From positions 1 to 5,886 of the forward strand of contig CAMHGU010000143.1 of the NCBI GenBank assembly GCA_946184715.1: DNA of 5,886 nt. Reading direction: 5' to 3'. The translations under genes and the position numbers were made by a program. Position 1 is the stretch's first letter, and each line of letters starts with the position of its first letter. The notes below the pieces were generated by a model, which was not told the DNA's origin, did no database searches, and saw only the letters and a program-made list of their open reading frames with translations. This document shows positions 1-5,598 of this stretch, in pieces. The DNA is from an uncultured bacterium. Lineage in GTDB: Bacteria > Bacteroidota > Bacteroidia > Bacteroidales > Muribaculaceae.

Positions 1-216
1 ACCCACAAATATGAGATTGACTTCCTTCTTTCGCGAGGAGCCAAGCTTAACCCGATAGAAGTCAAATCGTCGGGGTACAAGTCGCACAAGTCGCTCGACG
101 CCTTCTGTCTAAAATATCCACAAAATGTGGAACGGCGATATTTAGTTTACACAAAGGACTTATACAACGATGGAGAAACGCTGATGGTGCCGGTATATAT
201 GACGCCATTCCTATAG
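1..216 (+). CDS. C-terminal fragment of a DUF4143-type AAA+ ATPase
   Basis: Frame 1 is open from the first base to TAG at 214-216, giving 71 residues; the 5' part lies outside the window. The fragment contains EIDFLL (residues 5-10) followed by PIEVKSS (18-24). This D...ExK pattern is typical of the C-terminal DUF4143 region of the AAA_14/DUF4143 ATPases common in Bacteroidota, where it resembles a PD-(D/E)xK nuclease fold; D7, E20 and K22 would be the corresponding residues. The tail (YLVYTKDLY, then VPVYMTPFL at the end) also fits the end of that family. The cellular role of these ATPases is poorly defined. They vary between strains and often sit in accessory DNA. The first 60 bases are 45% GC by hand count, against 68% for bases 481-540 in the next gene. 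This suggests a different origin or weaker selection on codon use. The Walker motifs cannot be checked because they would lie upstream. Confidence 0.75.
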   Translation, partial: THKYEIDFLLSRGAKLNPIEVKSSGYKSHKSLDAFCLKYPQNVERRYLVYTKDLYNDGETLMVPVYMTPFL

Positions 217-308
217 TCAGCAGGCGTCACTGCTCTCTATTAAATTGATTACGTGATAAATAAACACAGCTTTGCTCCGCGACAGCGCCGACCAAATGGC
301 TACGGCTA

Positions 309-339
309 TTGCATAAGGGCGGGAAAATTGCTAATTTTG
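309..339 (+). promoter_or_regulatory. Bacteroidota-type promoter for the methyltransferase operon
   Basis: TTG at 309-311, a 20-base spacer, then TAATTTTG at 332-339 matches the known Bacteroidota primary sigma-factor pattern (-33 TTG, -7 TAnnTTTG). Transcription should start a few bases after 339, leaving a short leader of roughly 20 bases before the ATG at 364. The rest of the 217-363 gap shows only a weak 5-bp hairpin at 219-234 without a T-run. The same TTG-N20-TAnnTTTG spacing recurs at 4874-4904, which supports both calls. Confidence 0.7.
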
Positions 340-363
340 TAGGTTGCAAGAATAGCATCGACG

Positions 364-1068
364 ATGACTCTCGGACGACTGATACTTTTCCCCGTGGAGC
401 TGAGCGACGACACCCTCAAGAGCGTAGTCCCGGCCACCAACATCGAGCTGATACGCTCGGTGAAGCACTTCATCGTGGAGAACGTGCGCTCGGCGCGCCG
501 CTTCCTCAAGCGGTGCGACCGCGACATCGACATCGACGAGCTTACCTTTACCGAGCTGAACCGCCACACCCTCCCCGAAGAGCTGGCCCCGATGCTTGCC
601 CCGATAGAGCAAGGCCACGACATAGGCATCATCAGCGAGGCCGGCTGCCCCGCCATTGCCGACCCGGGTGCCGACGTGGTGGCTATCGCCCAGCAGCGCG
701 GCTATGTGGTGGTGCCGCTCGTAGGGCCCTCGAGTATCCTGCTCTCGCTGATGGCCTCGGGCTTCAACGGCCAGAGCTTCGCCTTCCTCGGCTATCTGCC
801 CATCAAGGTAGCCGAGCGCGAGCGAGCCCTGCGCGATATGCAAGCCTCGATACGCCGCGGCCAGACCCAAATCTTCATCGAGACCCCCTACCGCAACAAT
901 CAGCTCATTGCCGACCTCATCGCCCGCCTGCCTCGCTCGCTGCGCCTCTGCATAGCCAGCGACATCACCGGCGCCCGGCAGAGCATAATCACGAAAACTT
1001 TAGATGACTGGAGCCGCGCCGCCTACGACTACGACCGTCGCCCCACCATCTTCTTACTATATAGATAA
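364..1068 (+). CDS. RsmI-like SAM-dependent methyltransferase (tetrapyrrole methylase fold)
   Basis: A 234-residue protein of the tetrapyrrole (corrin/porphyrin) methylase superfamily, close to RsmI, which 2'-O-methylates C1402 of 16S rRNA. Visible family signatures are FIVENVRSARRFL (37-49, RsmI's usual AEDTRxTxxLL region), SEAGCPAIADPG (91-102, the RsmI SDAGxPxISDPG motif), VPLVGPSS (117-124), ASGFNGQSFAFLGYLP (131-146) and FIETPYRN (171-178, RsmI's YESPHR region). E. coli RsmI is about 286 residues with a C-terminal extension; this protein ends at IFLLYR just after the methylase domain. It therefore looks like the shorter Bacteroidota paralogue usually annotated only as a SAM-dependent methyltransferase, and its substrate should not be assumed to be C1402. 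The ATG at 364 lies just downstream of a good promoter, and residue 5 onward aligns with the family start. The stop TAA (1066-1068) overlaps the next start codon by one base (TAATG), implying coupled translation. Family is confident, substrate is not. Confidence 0.88.
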   Translation: MTLGRLILFPVELSDDTLKSVVPATNIELIRSVKHFIVENVRSARRFLKRCDRDIDIDELTFTELNRHTLPEELAPMLAPIEQGHDIGIISEAGCPAIADPGADVVAIAQQRGYVVVPLVGPSSILLSLMASGFNGQSFAFLGYLPIKVAERERALRDMQASIRRGQTQIFIETPYRNNQLIADLIARLPRSLRLCIASDITGARQSIITKTLDDWSRAAYDYDRRPTIFLLYR

Positions 1069-2117
1069 TGTCACGACGTAAACTAAAGAAAGGGTGGAAC
1101 GAACACCCGTCGCTCTTCGACGACGGCTTCTTCGGCACCGAGGACTCGAGCGGCGACTTCGAGGTGAAGCTCACCGCCGAAGCTCCGGCCGAGCCCGAGG
1201 AGACCGCTGATGCTGCCGACGATAGCGACGACGACGCCATCGAGCCCAACGACGCCGAGCTTTCCGAGCCGGCCATCGAGCCACTGCGGTTCATCAGCTT
1301 CGGCAGCGGCAGCAGCGGCAACTGCGCCTACCTCGGCACTCAAAGCGAGGGCATCCTCATCGATGCCGGCGTAATCCCCGACAACGTATTCCCCGTGCTC
1401 CAGTCCTACGGCATCAAGCCCGAGCAAATCAAAGGCATACTCCTCTCCCACGACCACGGCGACCACGTGCGCTACGCCTACACGCTGATACGCAAGCATC
1501 GCGACCTCCACGTGTACTGCACGCCCAAGACCCTCAACGGCATCTTCCGCCGCCACAACACCCCTCGCCGCCTCAAGGACTACCACGTGGCCTTCTACAA
1601 AGAGATTCCCTTCAAGGTGGCAGGCTTCACGGTGACGGCCTTCAACGTGTCGCACGACGGCACCGACAACTGCGGCTTCTTCATAGAGCGCGGCGGCCAA
1701 AGCTTCGCCATAGCCACCGACCTCGGCTGCATCACCGAGCGCGTGCGCTACTATATGCGGCAAGCCAACTTCGCTATGATTGAGAGCAACTACGACCGCC
1801 GTATGCTCGACACCGGCCACTACCCCGAATACCTCAAGAATCGTATCCGCAGCGAGAGCGGCCACCTCGACAACCGCGTCTCGGCCGACTTTATGGCCGG
1901 CCTCTACGGGCCGCAGCTGCGCTATATATTCCTGTGCCACCTCAGCCACGACAACAACACGCCCGAGCTTGCCCTCGAAGCCTACGACAAGGCCTTCGCC
2001 GAGAAGGGCATCACCCTCGGCCACGGCGACAACGACGCGGCCTCCATCGCCTCACCCGTGCAAGTGGTGGCCCTCCCCCGATTCGACGCCAGCGACTTCT
2101 TCTCTCTCCGTAAATGA
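1068..2117 (+). CDS. YycJ/WalJ-like MBL-fold metallo-hydrolase with acidic N-terminal extension
   Basis: A 349-residue protein. Its catalytic domain begins near residue 73 with FISFGSGSSGNCAYLG, then ILIDAG (96-101). The metal-binding motif is HDHGDH (128-133), followed by NVSHDGTDN (193-201, H196), ATDLG (216-220, D218), ESNYD (239-243), SGHLDN (264-269) and CHLSHDNN (290-297). These are the ordered motifs of the YycJ/WalJ branch of metallo-beta-lactamase-fold hydrolases, which bind two metals and are thought to act on nucleic acid; Bacillus YycJ has been linked to mutation avoidance. All expected metal ligands are present, so it should be active. Residues 1-72 are unusual: a basic start (SRRKLKK, 2-8) followed by 21 Asp/Glu and one Lys between residues 18 and 72, probably disordered. 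No ATG lies near residue 73, and the ATG at 1068 is fused to the upstream stop, so the extension is likely real. The gene's end overlaps the next start by four bases (ATGA). Confidence 0.9.
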   Translation: MSRRKLKKGWNEHPSLFDDGFFGTEDSSGDFEVKLTAEAPAEPEETADAADDSDDDAIEPNDAELSEPAIEPLRFISFGSGSSGNCAYLGTQSEGILIDAGVIPDNVFPVLQSYGIKPEQIKGILLSHDHGDHVRYAYTLIRKHRDLHVYCTPKTLNGIFRRHNTPRRLKDYHVAFYKEIPFKVAGFTVTAFNVSHDGTDNCGFFIERGGQSFAIATDLGCITERVRYYMRQANFAMIESNYDRRMLDTGHYPEYLKNRIRSESGHLDNRVSADFMAGLYGPQLRYIFLCHLSHDNNTPELALEAYDKAFAEKGITLGHGDNDAASIASPVQVVALPRFDASDFFSLRK

Positions 2118-2542
2118 CACCCGCAATGGAACCCCGCTTTACCCCCGACCTTATCAGCGAGCTCCACGAGAGCGAAATATTCGTGTTCGGCAGTAACCTT
2201 GCCGGCCACCACGGTGGCGGCGCGGCCTATGCCGCTTTCAAGCGATTCGGCGCCGAGTGGGGCGTGGGCGTAGGCCTCACCGGCCACTGCTACGCAATCC
2301 CCACGATGCAAGGCGGCGTGGACACCATACGCCCCTACGTCGATGAGTTCATCGCCTTCGCCGCCGAGCACTCGGAGCTGACCTTTCTCGTCACCCCCAT
2401 AGGCTGCGGCATCGCCGGGTTCACCCCACGGCAGATAGCGCCGCTCTTTGCCGAAGCGATGGAGCTACCCAATGTGGTGCTGCCCCGCGAGTTTGTCCTC
2501 ATCCTCTCCCGGCTTACCGACAAGCAATATCTCACCCGATAA
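2114..2542 (+). CDS. Macrodomain-like small protein
   Basis: A 142-residue soluble protein with no signal peptide or membrane segment. Key blocks are FVFGSNLAGHHGGGAA (23-38), GVGLTGHCYAIPTM (52-65), FLVTPIGCGIAGF (91-103) and NVVLPREF (120-127). The Gly-rich GSNxxGxHGGGAA loop followed by an IGCGIAGF loop parallels the two ADP-ribose-binding loops of macrodomains (N...GGGVxxAI and SxGxxGxP-type loops). I recall this as a widespread family in Bacteroidota and phages, mostly annotated hypothetical or phage non-structural protein. Binding or removal of ADP-ribose, or another nucleotide-linked function, is inference from fold resemblance. The ATG at 2114 overlaps the upstream stop by four bases; the in-frame ATG at 2126 (residue 5) is an equally plausible start, since the family-like sequence begins only around residue 8. 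Its place at the end of a coupled three-gene block with a methyltransferase and an MBL hydrolase hints at RNA or DNA metabolism. Confidence 0.7.
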   Translation: MTPAMEPRFTPDLISELHESEIFVFGSNLAGHHGGGAAYAAFKRFGAEWGVGVGLTGHCYAIPTMQGGVDTIRPYVDEFIAFAAEHSELTFLVTPIGCGIAGFTPRQIAPLFAEAMELPNVVLPREFVLILSRLTDKQYLTR

Positions 2543-2578
2543 TACATTGAAATACAAACAATAAAATAGAGTTAACCT

Positions 2579-3559
2579 ATGGCACAAATCAAATGCATCG
2601 GCATTCTCACCTCGGGCGGCGACGCCCCAGGCATGAACGCCGCTATCCGCGCGGTCACCCGCTCGGCCATCTACGCAGGTTTCAGAGTGAAAGGCATATA
2701 CCGCGGCTATCGCGGCCTCATCACCGACGAAATCGTGGAGTTCAAAACCCAAAACGTATCCAACATCATCCAGCAGGGCGGCACCATCCTCAAGACGGCC
2801 CGCTGCAAGGAGTTTACCACCCCCGAAGGACGCAAGCAGGCATTCGATATCCTCCAGAAAGAGGAGATCGACGCCCTCGTGGTGATAGGCGGCGACGGCT
2901 CGCTCACCGGCGCCCGCGTCTTCGCCACGGAGTACAACTTCCCCATCGTGGGCCTGCCCGGCACCATCGATAACGACCTCTTCGGCACCGACACTACCAT
3001 CGGCTACGACACGGCTCTCAACACCATTATGGAATGCGTCGATAAGATACGCGACACCGCCACGAGCCACGAGCGCCTGTTCTTCATCGAAGTGATGGGC
3101 CGCGATGCCGGATTCCTCGCCCTCAACGGCGCCATCGCCACCGGCGCCGAGGCCGCCATCATTCCCGAAATCTCGGTCGAGATTGACCAACTCGAAGAGC
3201 TCGTGAAGAACGGCTTCCGCAAGAGCAAAAACTCCTCGATAGTGATCGTGGCCGAATCGCCCATCACCGGCGGCGCTATGGGCCTGGCCGAGCGCGTCAA
3301 GAAAGAGTATCCGCAGTACGACGTGCGCGTCACCATCCTCGGCCACCTGCAGCGCGGCGGCTCCCCCTCAGCCTCCGACCGCATCCTCGCCTCGCGCATG
3401 GGCGCCGCAGCTATCGATGCCCTGCTCGAAGACCAGCGCAACGTCATGATCGGTATCCGCAACGACGAAATCGTGTATGTCCCCTTCTTCAAGGCCATCA
3501 AGAACGATAAGCCCATCAATCGCGACCTGCTCAACACCCTGCGCCGCCTCTCGATATAA
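2579..3559 (+). CDS. pfkA: ATP-dependent 6-phosphofructokinase
   Basis: A 326-residue cytoplasmic enzyme that phosphorylates fructose 6-phosphate to fructose 1,6-bisphosphate, the committed step of glycolysis. Full length matches the short bacterial PfkA class (about 320 residues). The N-terminal nucleotide loop is GILTSGGDAPGMNAAIR (8-24). GGDGS (104-108) has Gly at 107, where PPi-dependent enzymes carry Asp. GLPGTIDND (125-133) has Gly128 where PPi enzymes have Lys, and D131 is the expected catalytic base. MGRDAGFLAL (173-182) and GHLQRGGSPSASDR (255-268) supply the fructose 6-phosphate contacts (R175, H256, R259). Both diagnostic positions therefore point to ATP as phosphoryl donor. The start ATG follows a 36-base AT-rich spacer with no clear Shine-Dalgarno or exact TAnnTTTG box. 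The gene may thus be read through from the upstream operon or have a weaker promoter of its own. Allosteric control cannot be judged from sequence alone. Confidence 0.96.
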   Translation: MAQIKCIGILTSGGDAPGMNAAIRAVTRSAIYAGFRVKGIYRGYRGLITDEIVEFKTQNVSNIIQQGGTILKTARCKEFTTPEGRKQAFDILQKEEIDALVVIGGDGSLTGARVFATEYNFPIVGLPGTIDNDLFGTDTTIGYDTALNTIMECVDKIRDTATSHERLFFIEVMGRDAGFLALNGAIATGAEAAIIPEISVEIDQLEELVKNGFRKSKNSSIVIVAESPITGGAMGLAERVKKEYPQYDVRVTILGHLQRGGSPSASDRILASRMGAAAIDALLEDQRNVMIGIRNDEIVYVPFFKAIKNDKPINRDLLNTLRRLSI

Positions 3560-3643
3560 AGCCCCGAGCGAATAAACCTTTCCGCCCCCGGCGAGTCATA
3601 ATAGCAAATTAACTCGACCGCTAACCTTTAAAACGACGAAGCA

Positions 3644-4798
3644 ATGACAGCAAGAATCTTTACCTTCGCAGCAGCAGTGGCACTGATTGTGGCCACGGCA
3701 GCAACGGTCGACGCACGAACCCCGGTATCGGGCAACCGCAGCCAGACGTCGACCCAGAGTTCATCGACCAATAGCCAGCGACAGACCCCGAAGGCCGGCA
3801 CCCCGAGCAACAGCAACCGCAGCGCCTCGCGCCCGGCAGCCTCGTCGAGCAGCAGCTCCTCCAGCCGCCAAGCCGTGAACAACGGCGGTCGCCGCCCCGG
3901 CAACAGCGGCTCGCCGAGCAGCAACAGCCAAGCCACTCCGCCGAGCAACAGCAGCCGTAACAACGGCGGCTACCGCCCCGGCAACGGCGGCTCGCCAAGC
4001 AGCAACAGCCACGCCACTACCCCGAGCACCGGCAGCAGCACCGGCCGCCCGAGCGGCAACAGCGGCAGCCGTCCCGGCAGCAGCGGAACCCATATAGGCA
4101 ACCGTGAAGGCAGCGCTCGCCCGAGCAGCCCCTCCTCCGGCGGCCACCCCAGCCCCGGCAGCAACTACCGCCCCGACAACGGCTACGGCCACAGCCACGG
4201 CCACGGCACCCCTCCCCCGCCGCCAAGCCGCCGCCGGCCCAACCCCGCCAGCAACTACCGCCCGGGCAACTACCATGCCGGCGTGCCCGTACCGCCGCCA
4301 TATCGCCCCTACCGCCCGGCTTATCGCCCCTACGTGCGCCCCGTGGTGCCGCCCACCTACGTGTACTACACCAACGCCCCGATAATCAACAGTATCCTCG
4401 GCATGACCTTCGGCTGGCCCTTCGAGACGTCGCTCAACTACCTCTACAATAGCGGCTATTACATCGACGGCTACGACGCCAGCACCATCTACCTCCGCGA
4501 CGTGCGCGAGATGAGCTTCGACTGGGACGATGCCCTCCTGAGCTACAACAGCTACGGCCAGCTCTACGCCGCGCAGTTCCTCACCTCGCAGCCCTACGAT
4601 GCCCGCTCCCGCTACTACAACCTCTACACCAATCTCTCAGCCATCTACGGCTCGCCCATCAGCTACGGCACCGGCTGGGACACCTCGGTAACGTGGTTCG
4701 GCGGCAACACCTCGGCCTATGTAACCCTGCAGTACACCCGCGAGATTATCAACGGCTACCCCCGCTACTACACCATCCTTACCTATACGTATCAGTAA
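3644..4798 (+). CDS. Secreted low-complexity Ser/Asn/Pro/Arg-rich protein with Tyr-rich C-terminal domain
   Basis: A 384-residue protein of unknown function. Residues 1-24 form a Sec signal peptide: one Arg near the N-terminus, a hydrophobic core (FTFAAAVALIVATAA) and likely cleavage after VDA. No lipobox Cys is visible, so it is probably periplasmic or released. Residues 25-175 are low complexity, rich in Ser, Asn, Gly and Arg, with an all-Ser run at 67-74 and a duplicated 27-residue unit (79-132). A His/Pro stretch follows (GHGHSHGHG-like, residues 182-188, then five prolines at 190-194). Next come YRP motifs (SNYRP at 173-177 and 203-207, PYRPYRPAYRPY at 219-230). From about residue 243 the sequence becomes a normal Tyr-rich globular domain (NAPIINSILGMTFGWPFETS, SLNYLYNSGYYIDGYD, ending in YTILTYTYQ). 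This resembles a domain I recall in uncharacterised secreted Bacteroides proteins. The basic Pro/Tyr linker could bind the cell wall or anionic polysaccharide, which is inference only. The gene is followed by a strong terminator. Confidence 0.8.
   Translation: MTARIFTFAAAVALIVATAATVDARTPVSGNRSQTSTQSSSTNSQRQTPKAGTPSNSNRSASRPAASSSSSSSSRQAVNNGGRRPGNSGSPSSNSQATPPSNSSRNNGGYRPGNGGSPSSNSHATTPSTGSSTGRPSGNSGSRPGSSGTHIGNREGSARPSSPSSGGHPSPGSNYRPDNGYGHSHGHGTPPPPPSRRRPNPASNYRPGNYHAGVPVPPPYRPYRPAYRPYVRPVVPPTYVYYTNAPIINSILGMTFGWPFETSLNYLYNSGYYIDGYDASTIYLRDVREMSFDWDDALLSYNSYGQLYAAQFLTSQPYDARSRYYNLYTNLSAIYGSPISYGTGWDTSVTWFGGNTSAYVTLQYTREIINGYPRYYTILTYTYQ
3878..4039 (+). repeat. Two tandem copies of an 81-bp (27-residue) coding repeat
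   Basis: Copies at 3878-3958 and 3959-4039 match at 69 of 81 bases by hand alignment. Each begins AACAACGGCGG and encodes NNGG(R/Y)RPGN(S/G)GSPSSNS. The period is a multiple of three, so the frame is kept. Most differences are single substitutions, consistent with an older duplication. Shorter degenerate echoes (YRPDN, YRPGN) follow downstream, near 4165-4180 and 4255-4270. Confidence 0.85.
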
Positions 4799-4825
4799 CA
4801 CCCCTCCGCGGGTTCTCCCAATAGC

Positions 4826-4860
4826 AAGCGGCCACCGGCTTAAGCCCCCGGTGGCCGCTT
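4826..4860 (+). terminator. Strong GC-rich hairpin terminator
   Basis: A perfect 13-bp stem pairs AAGCGGCCACCGG (4826-4838) with CCGGTGGCCGCTT (4848-4860) around a 9-base loop. It lies 27 bases after the stop of the secreted-protein gene and 14 bases before the -33 element of the next promoter. The downstream T content is modest (CGCTTTGCCT) rather than a long T-run, so termination efficiency is uncertain. The stem is symmetric enough to act on either strand. Confidence 0.75.
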
Positions 4861-4873
4861 CGCTTTGCCTCTA

Positions 4874-4904
4874 TTGAACTACCGCGCGTTTTTTCGTAAC
4901 TTTG
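4874..4904 (+). promoter_or_regulatory. Bacteroidota-type promoter for the alpha/beta hydrolase
   Basis: TTG at 4874-4876, a 20-base spacer and TAACTTTG at 4897-4904 match the -33/-7 consensus exactly. The TAnnTTTG box ends only seven bases before the ATG at 4912. Transcription is expected to begin within a few bases of that ATG, so there is almost no room for a ribosome-binding site. Confidence 0.78.
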
Positions 4905-4911
4905 CACCACA

Positions 4912-5598
4912 ATGACTCAGGAGATAACAACCACCGTAGTAGCCGAGCGCGAATGTTTCATATCGCGCAGCCCGGAGGCCAAAGCCTTGATTATCCAACC
5001 CATCGACGAGCGCGAGGCCGAGATGCTGAGCCGCGAGGTGAGGTTCATACGCGAGCTGAGCCCAACGCCGTTCACGCTCGTGGCGTTCAAAATCAGCGAC
5101 TGGAATAGCGAGCTGACGCCGTGGCCCGCCCCGCCGGTATTCGGCAAGCAGCCCTTCGGCGATGGAGCCGAGGCCACACTATCATTCATCACTGATAAGC
5201 TACTGCCCCACTTGCGCGCCGGCGAGCTACAACCGATGCCCGCGATGCTGGCCGGCTACTCCCTGGCCGGGCTCTTCGCGCTTTGGGCCTCCTACCGCAG
5301 CGACGCCTTTGCCGGCATCGCCGCCGCTTCGCCATCGGTGTGGTATCCACGGTGGCTCGATTTCGCCTCGGAGCGCGCCACGCTGGCACGAGCAGTGTAT
5401 CTGAGCCTGGGCGACAAAGAGGCGAAGAGCCGCAACCCGCTGATGTCAAAAGTGGACACCGCCATCACCGCCCAGCACGAGCTCCTGCTGCGGCAAGGCG
5501 TAGCCACCGCGCTGCAATGGAACCCGGGCAACCACTTCGTCGATGCCGACAAGCGCCTGGCCAAAGCCATCGCCTGGCTCCTGAACCTAATCTCCTAA
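4912..5598 (+). CDS. Short alpha/beta-hydrolase (esterase-like)
   Basis: A 228-residue protein without signal peptide, probably cytoplasmic. The nucleophile elbow is GYSLAG (115-120, Ser117) followed by LFALWASYR, the usual helix after the elbow. ASPSVWYPRW (139-148) is typical of the esterase D / enterochelin-esterase-like group. The acid is probably D168 in LSLGDKEAKSRN (165-175), and the catalytic His is H208 in GNHF (206-209). All three triad positions are therefore present in order. The N-terminal third (residues 1-60) is shorter than in classical esterase D proteins and lacks an obvious oxyanion HGG motif, so substrate specificity cannot be assigned. The ATG at 4912 is chosen because the protein is in-frame and family-like from about residue 12, and a consensus promoter sits directly upstream. 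The next Met (residue 38) would remove conserved-looking sequence. No partner gene is visible; it is bounded by a terminator upstream and non-coding DNA downstream. Confidence 0.82.
   Translation: MTQEITTTVVAERECFISRSPEAKALIIQPIDEREAEMLSREVRFIRELSPTPFTLVAFKISDWNSELTPWPAPPVFGKQPFGDGAEATLSFITDKLLPHLRAGELQPMPAMLAGYSLAGLFALWASYRSDAFAGIAAASPSVWYPRWLDFASERATLARAVYLSLGDKEAKSRNPLMSKVDTAITAQHELLLRQGVATALQWNPGNHFVDADKRLAKAIAWLLNLIS

Noticed and set aside
219..234. Hairpin AGCAG/CTGCT after the ATPase stop as a terminator
   Set aside because: Only 5 bp with a 6-base loop and no following T-run; too weak to call.
309..1007. Alternative + strand frame overlapping the methyltransferase gene
   Set aside because: The protein in the other frame (364-1068) carries all RsmI-like motifs; this one is Arg/His/Pro-rich out-of-frame translation.
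1083..2024. Long open frame (313 codons) on the minus strand opposite the MBL hydrolase gene
   Set aside because: It mirrors a strongly supported + strand gene with complete catalytic motifs. GC-rich codon usage removes stops from the complementary frame, and the translation is Val/Ala/Glu-rich with no recognisable motif.
2465..3346. Long minus-strand open frame opposite pfkA
   Set aside because: Shadow of pfkA, whose frame contains every PFK motif; the antisense translation has no family features.
3622..3630. TAACCTTTA as a -7 box for the secreted-protein gene
   Set aside because: It does not match TAnnTTTG and no TTG is placed correctly upstream.
3761..4276. Minus-strand frames rich in Ala/Val/Gly opposite the secreted protein
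   Set aside because: They arise from the repetitive AGC/GGC/CCG composition of the sense gene and carry no signal or domain.
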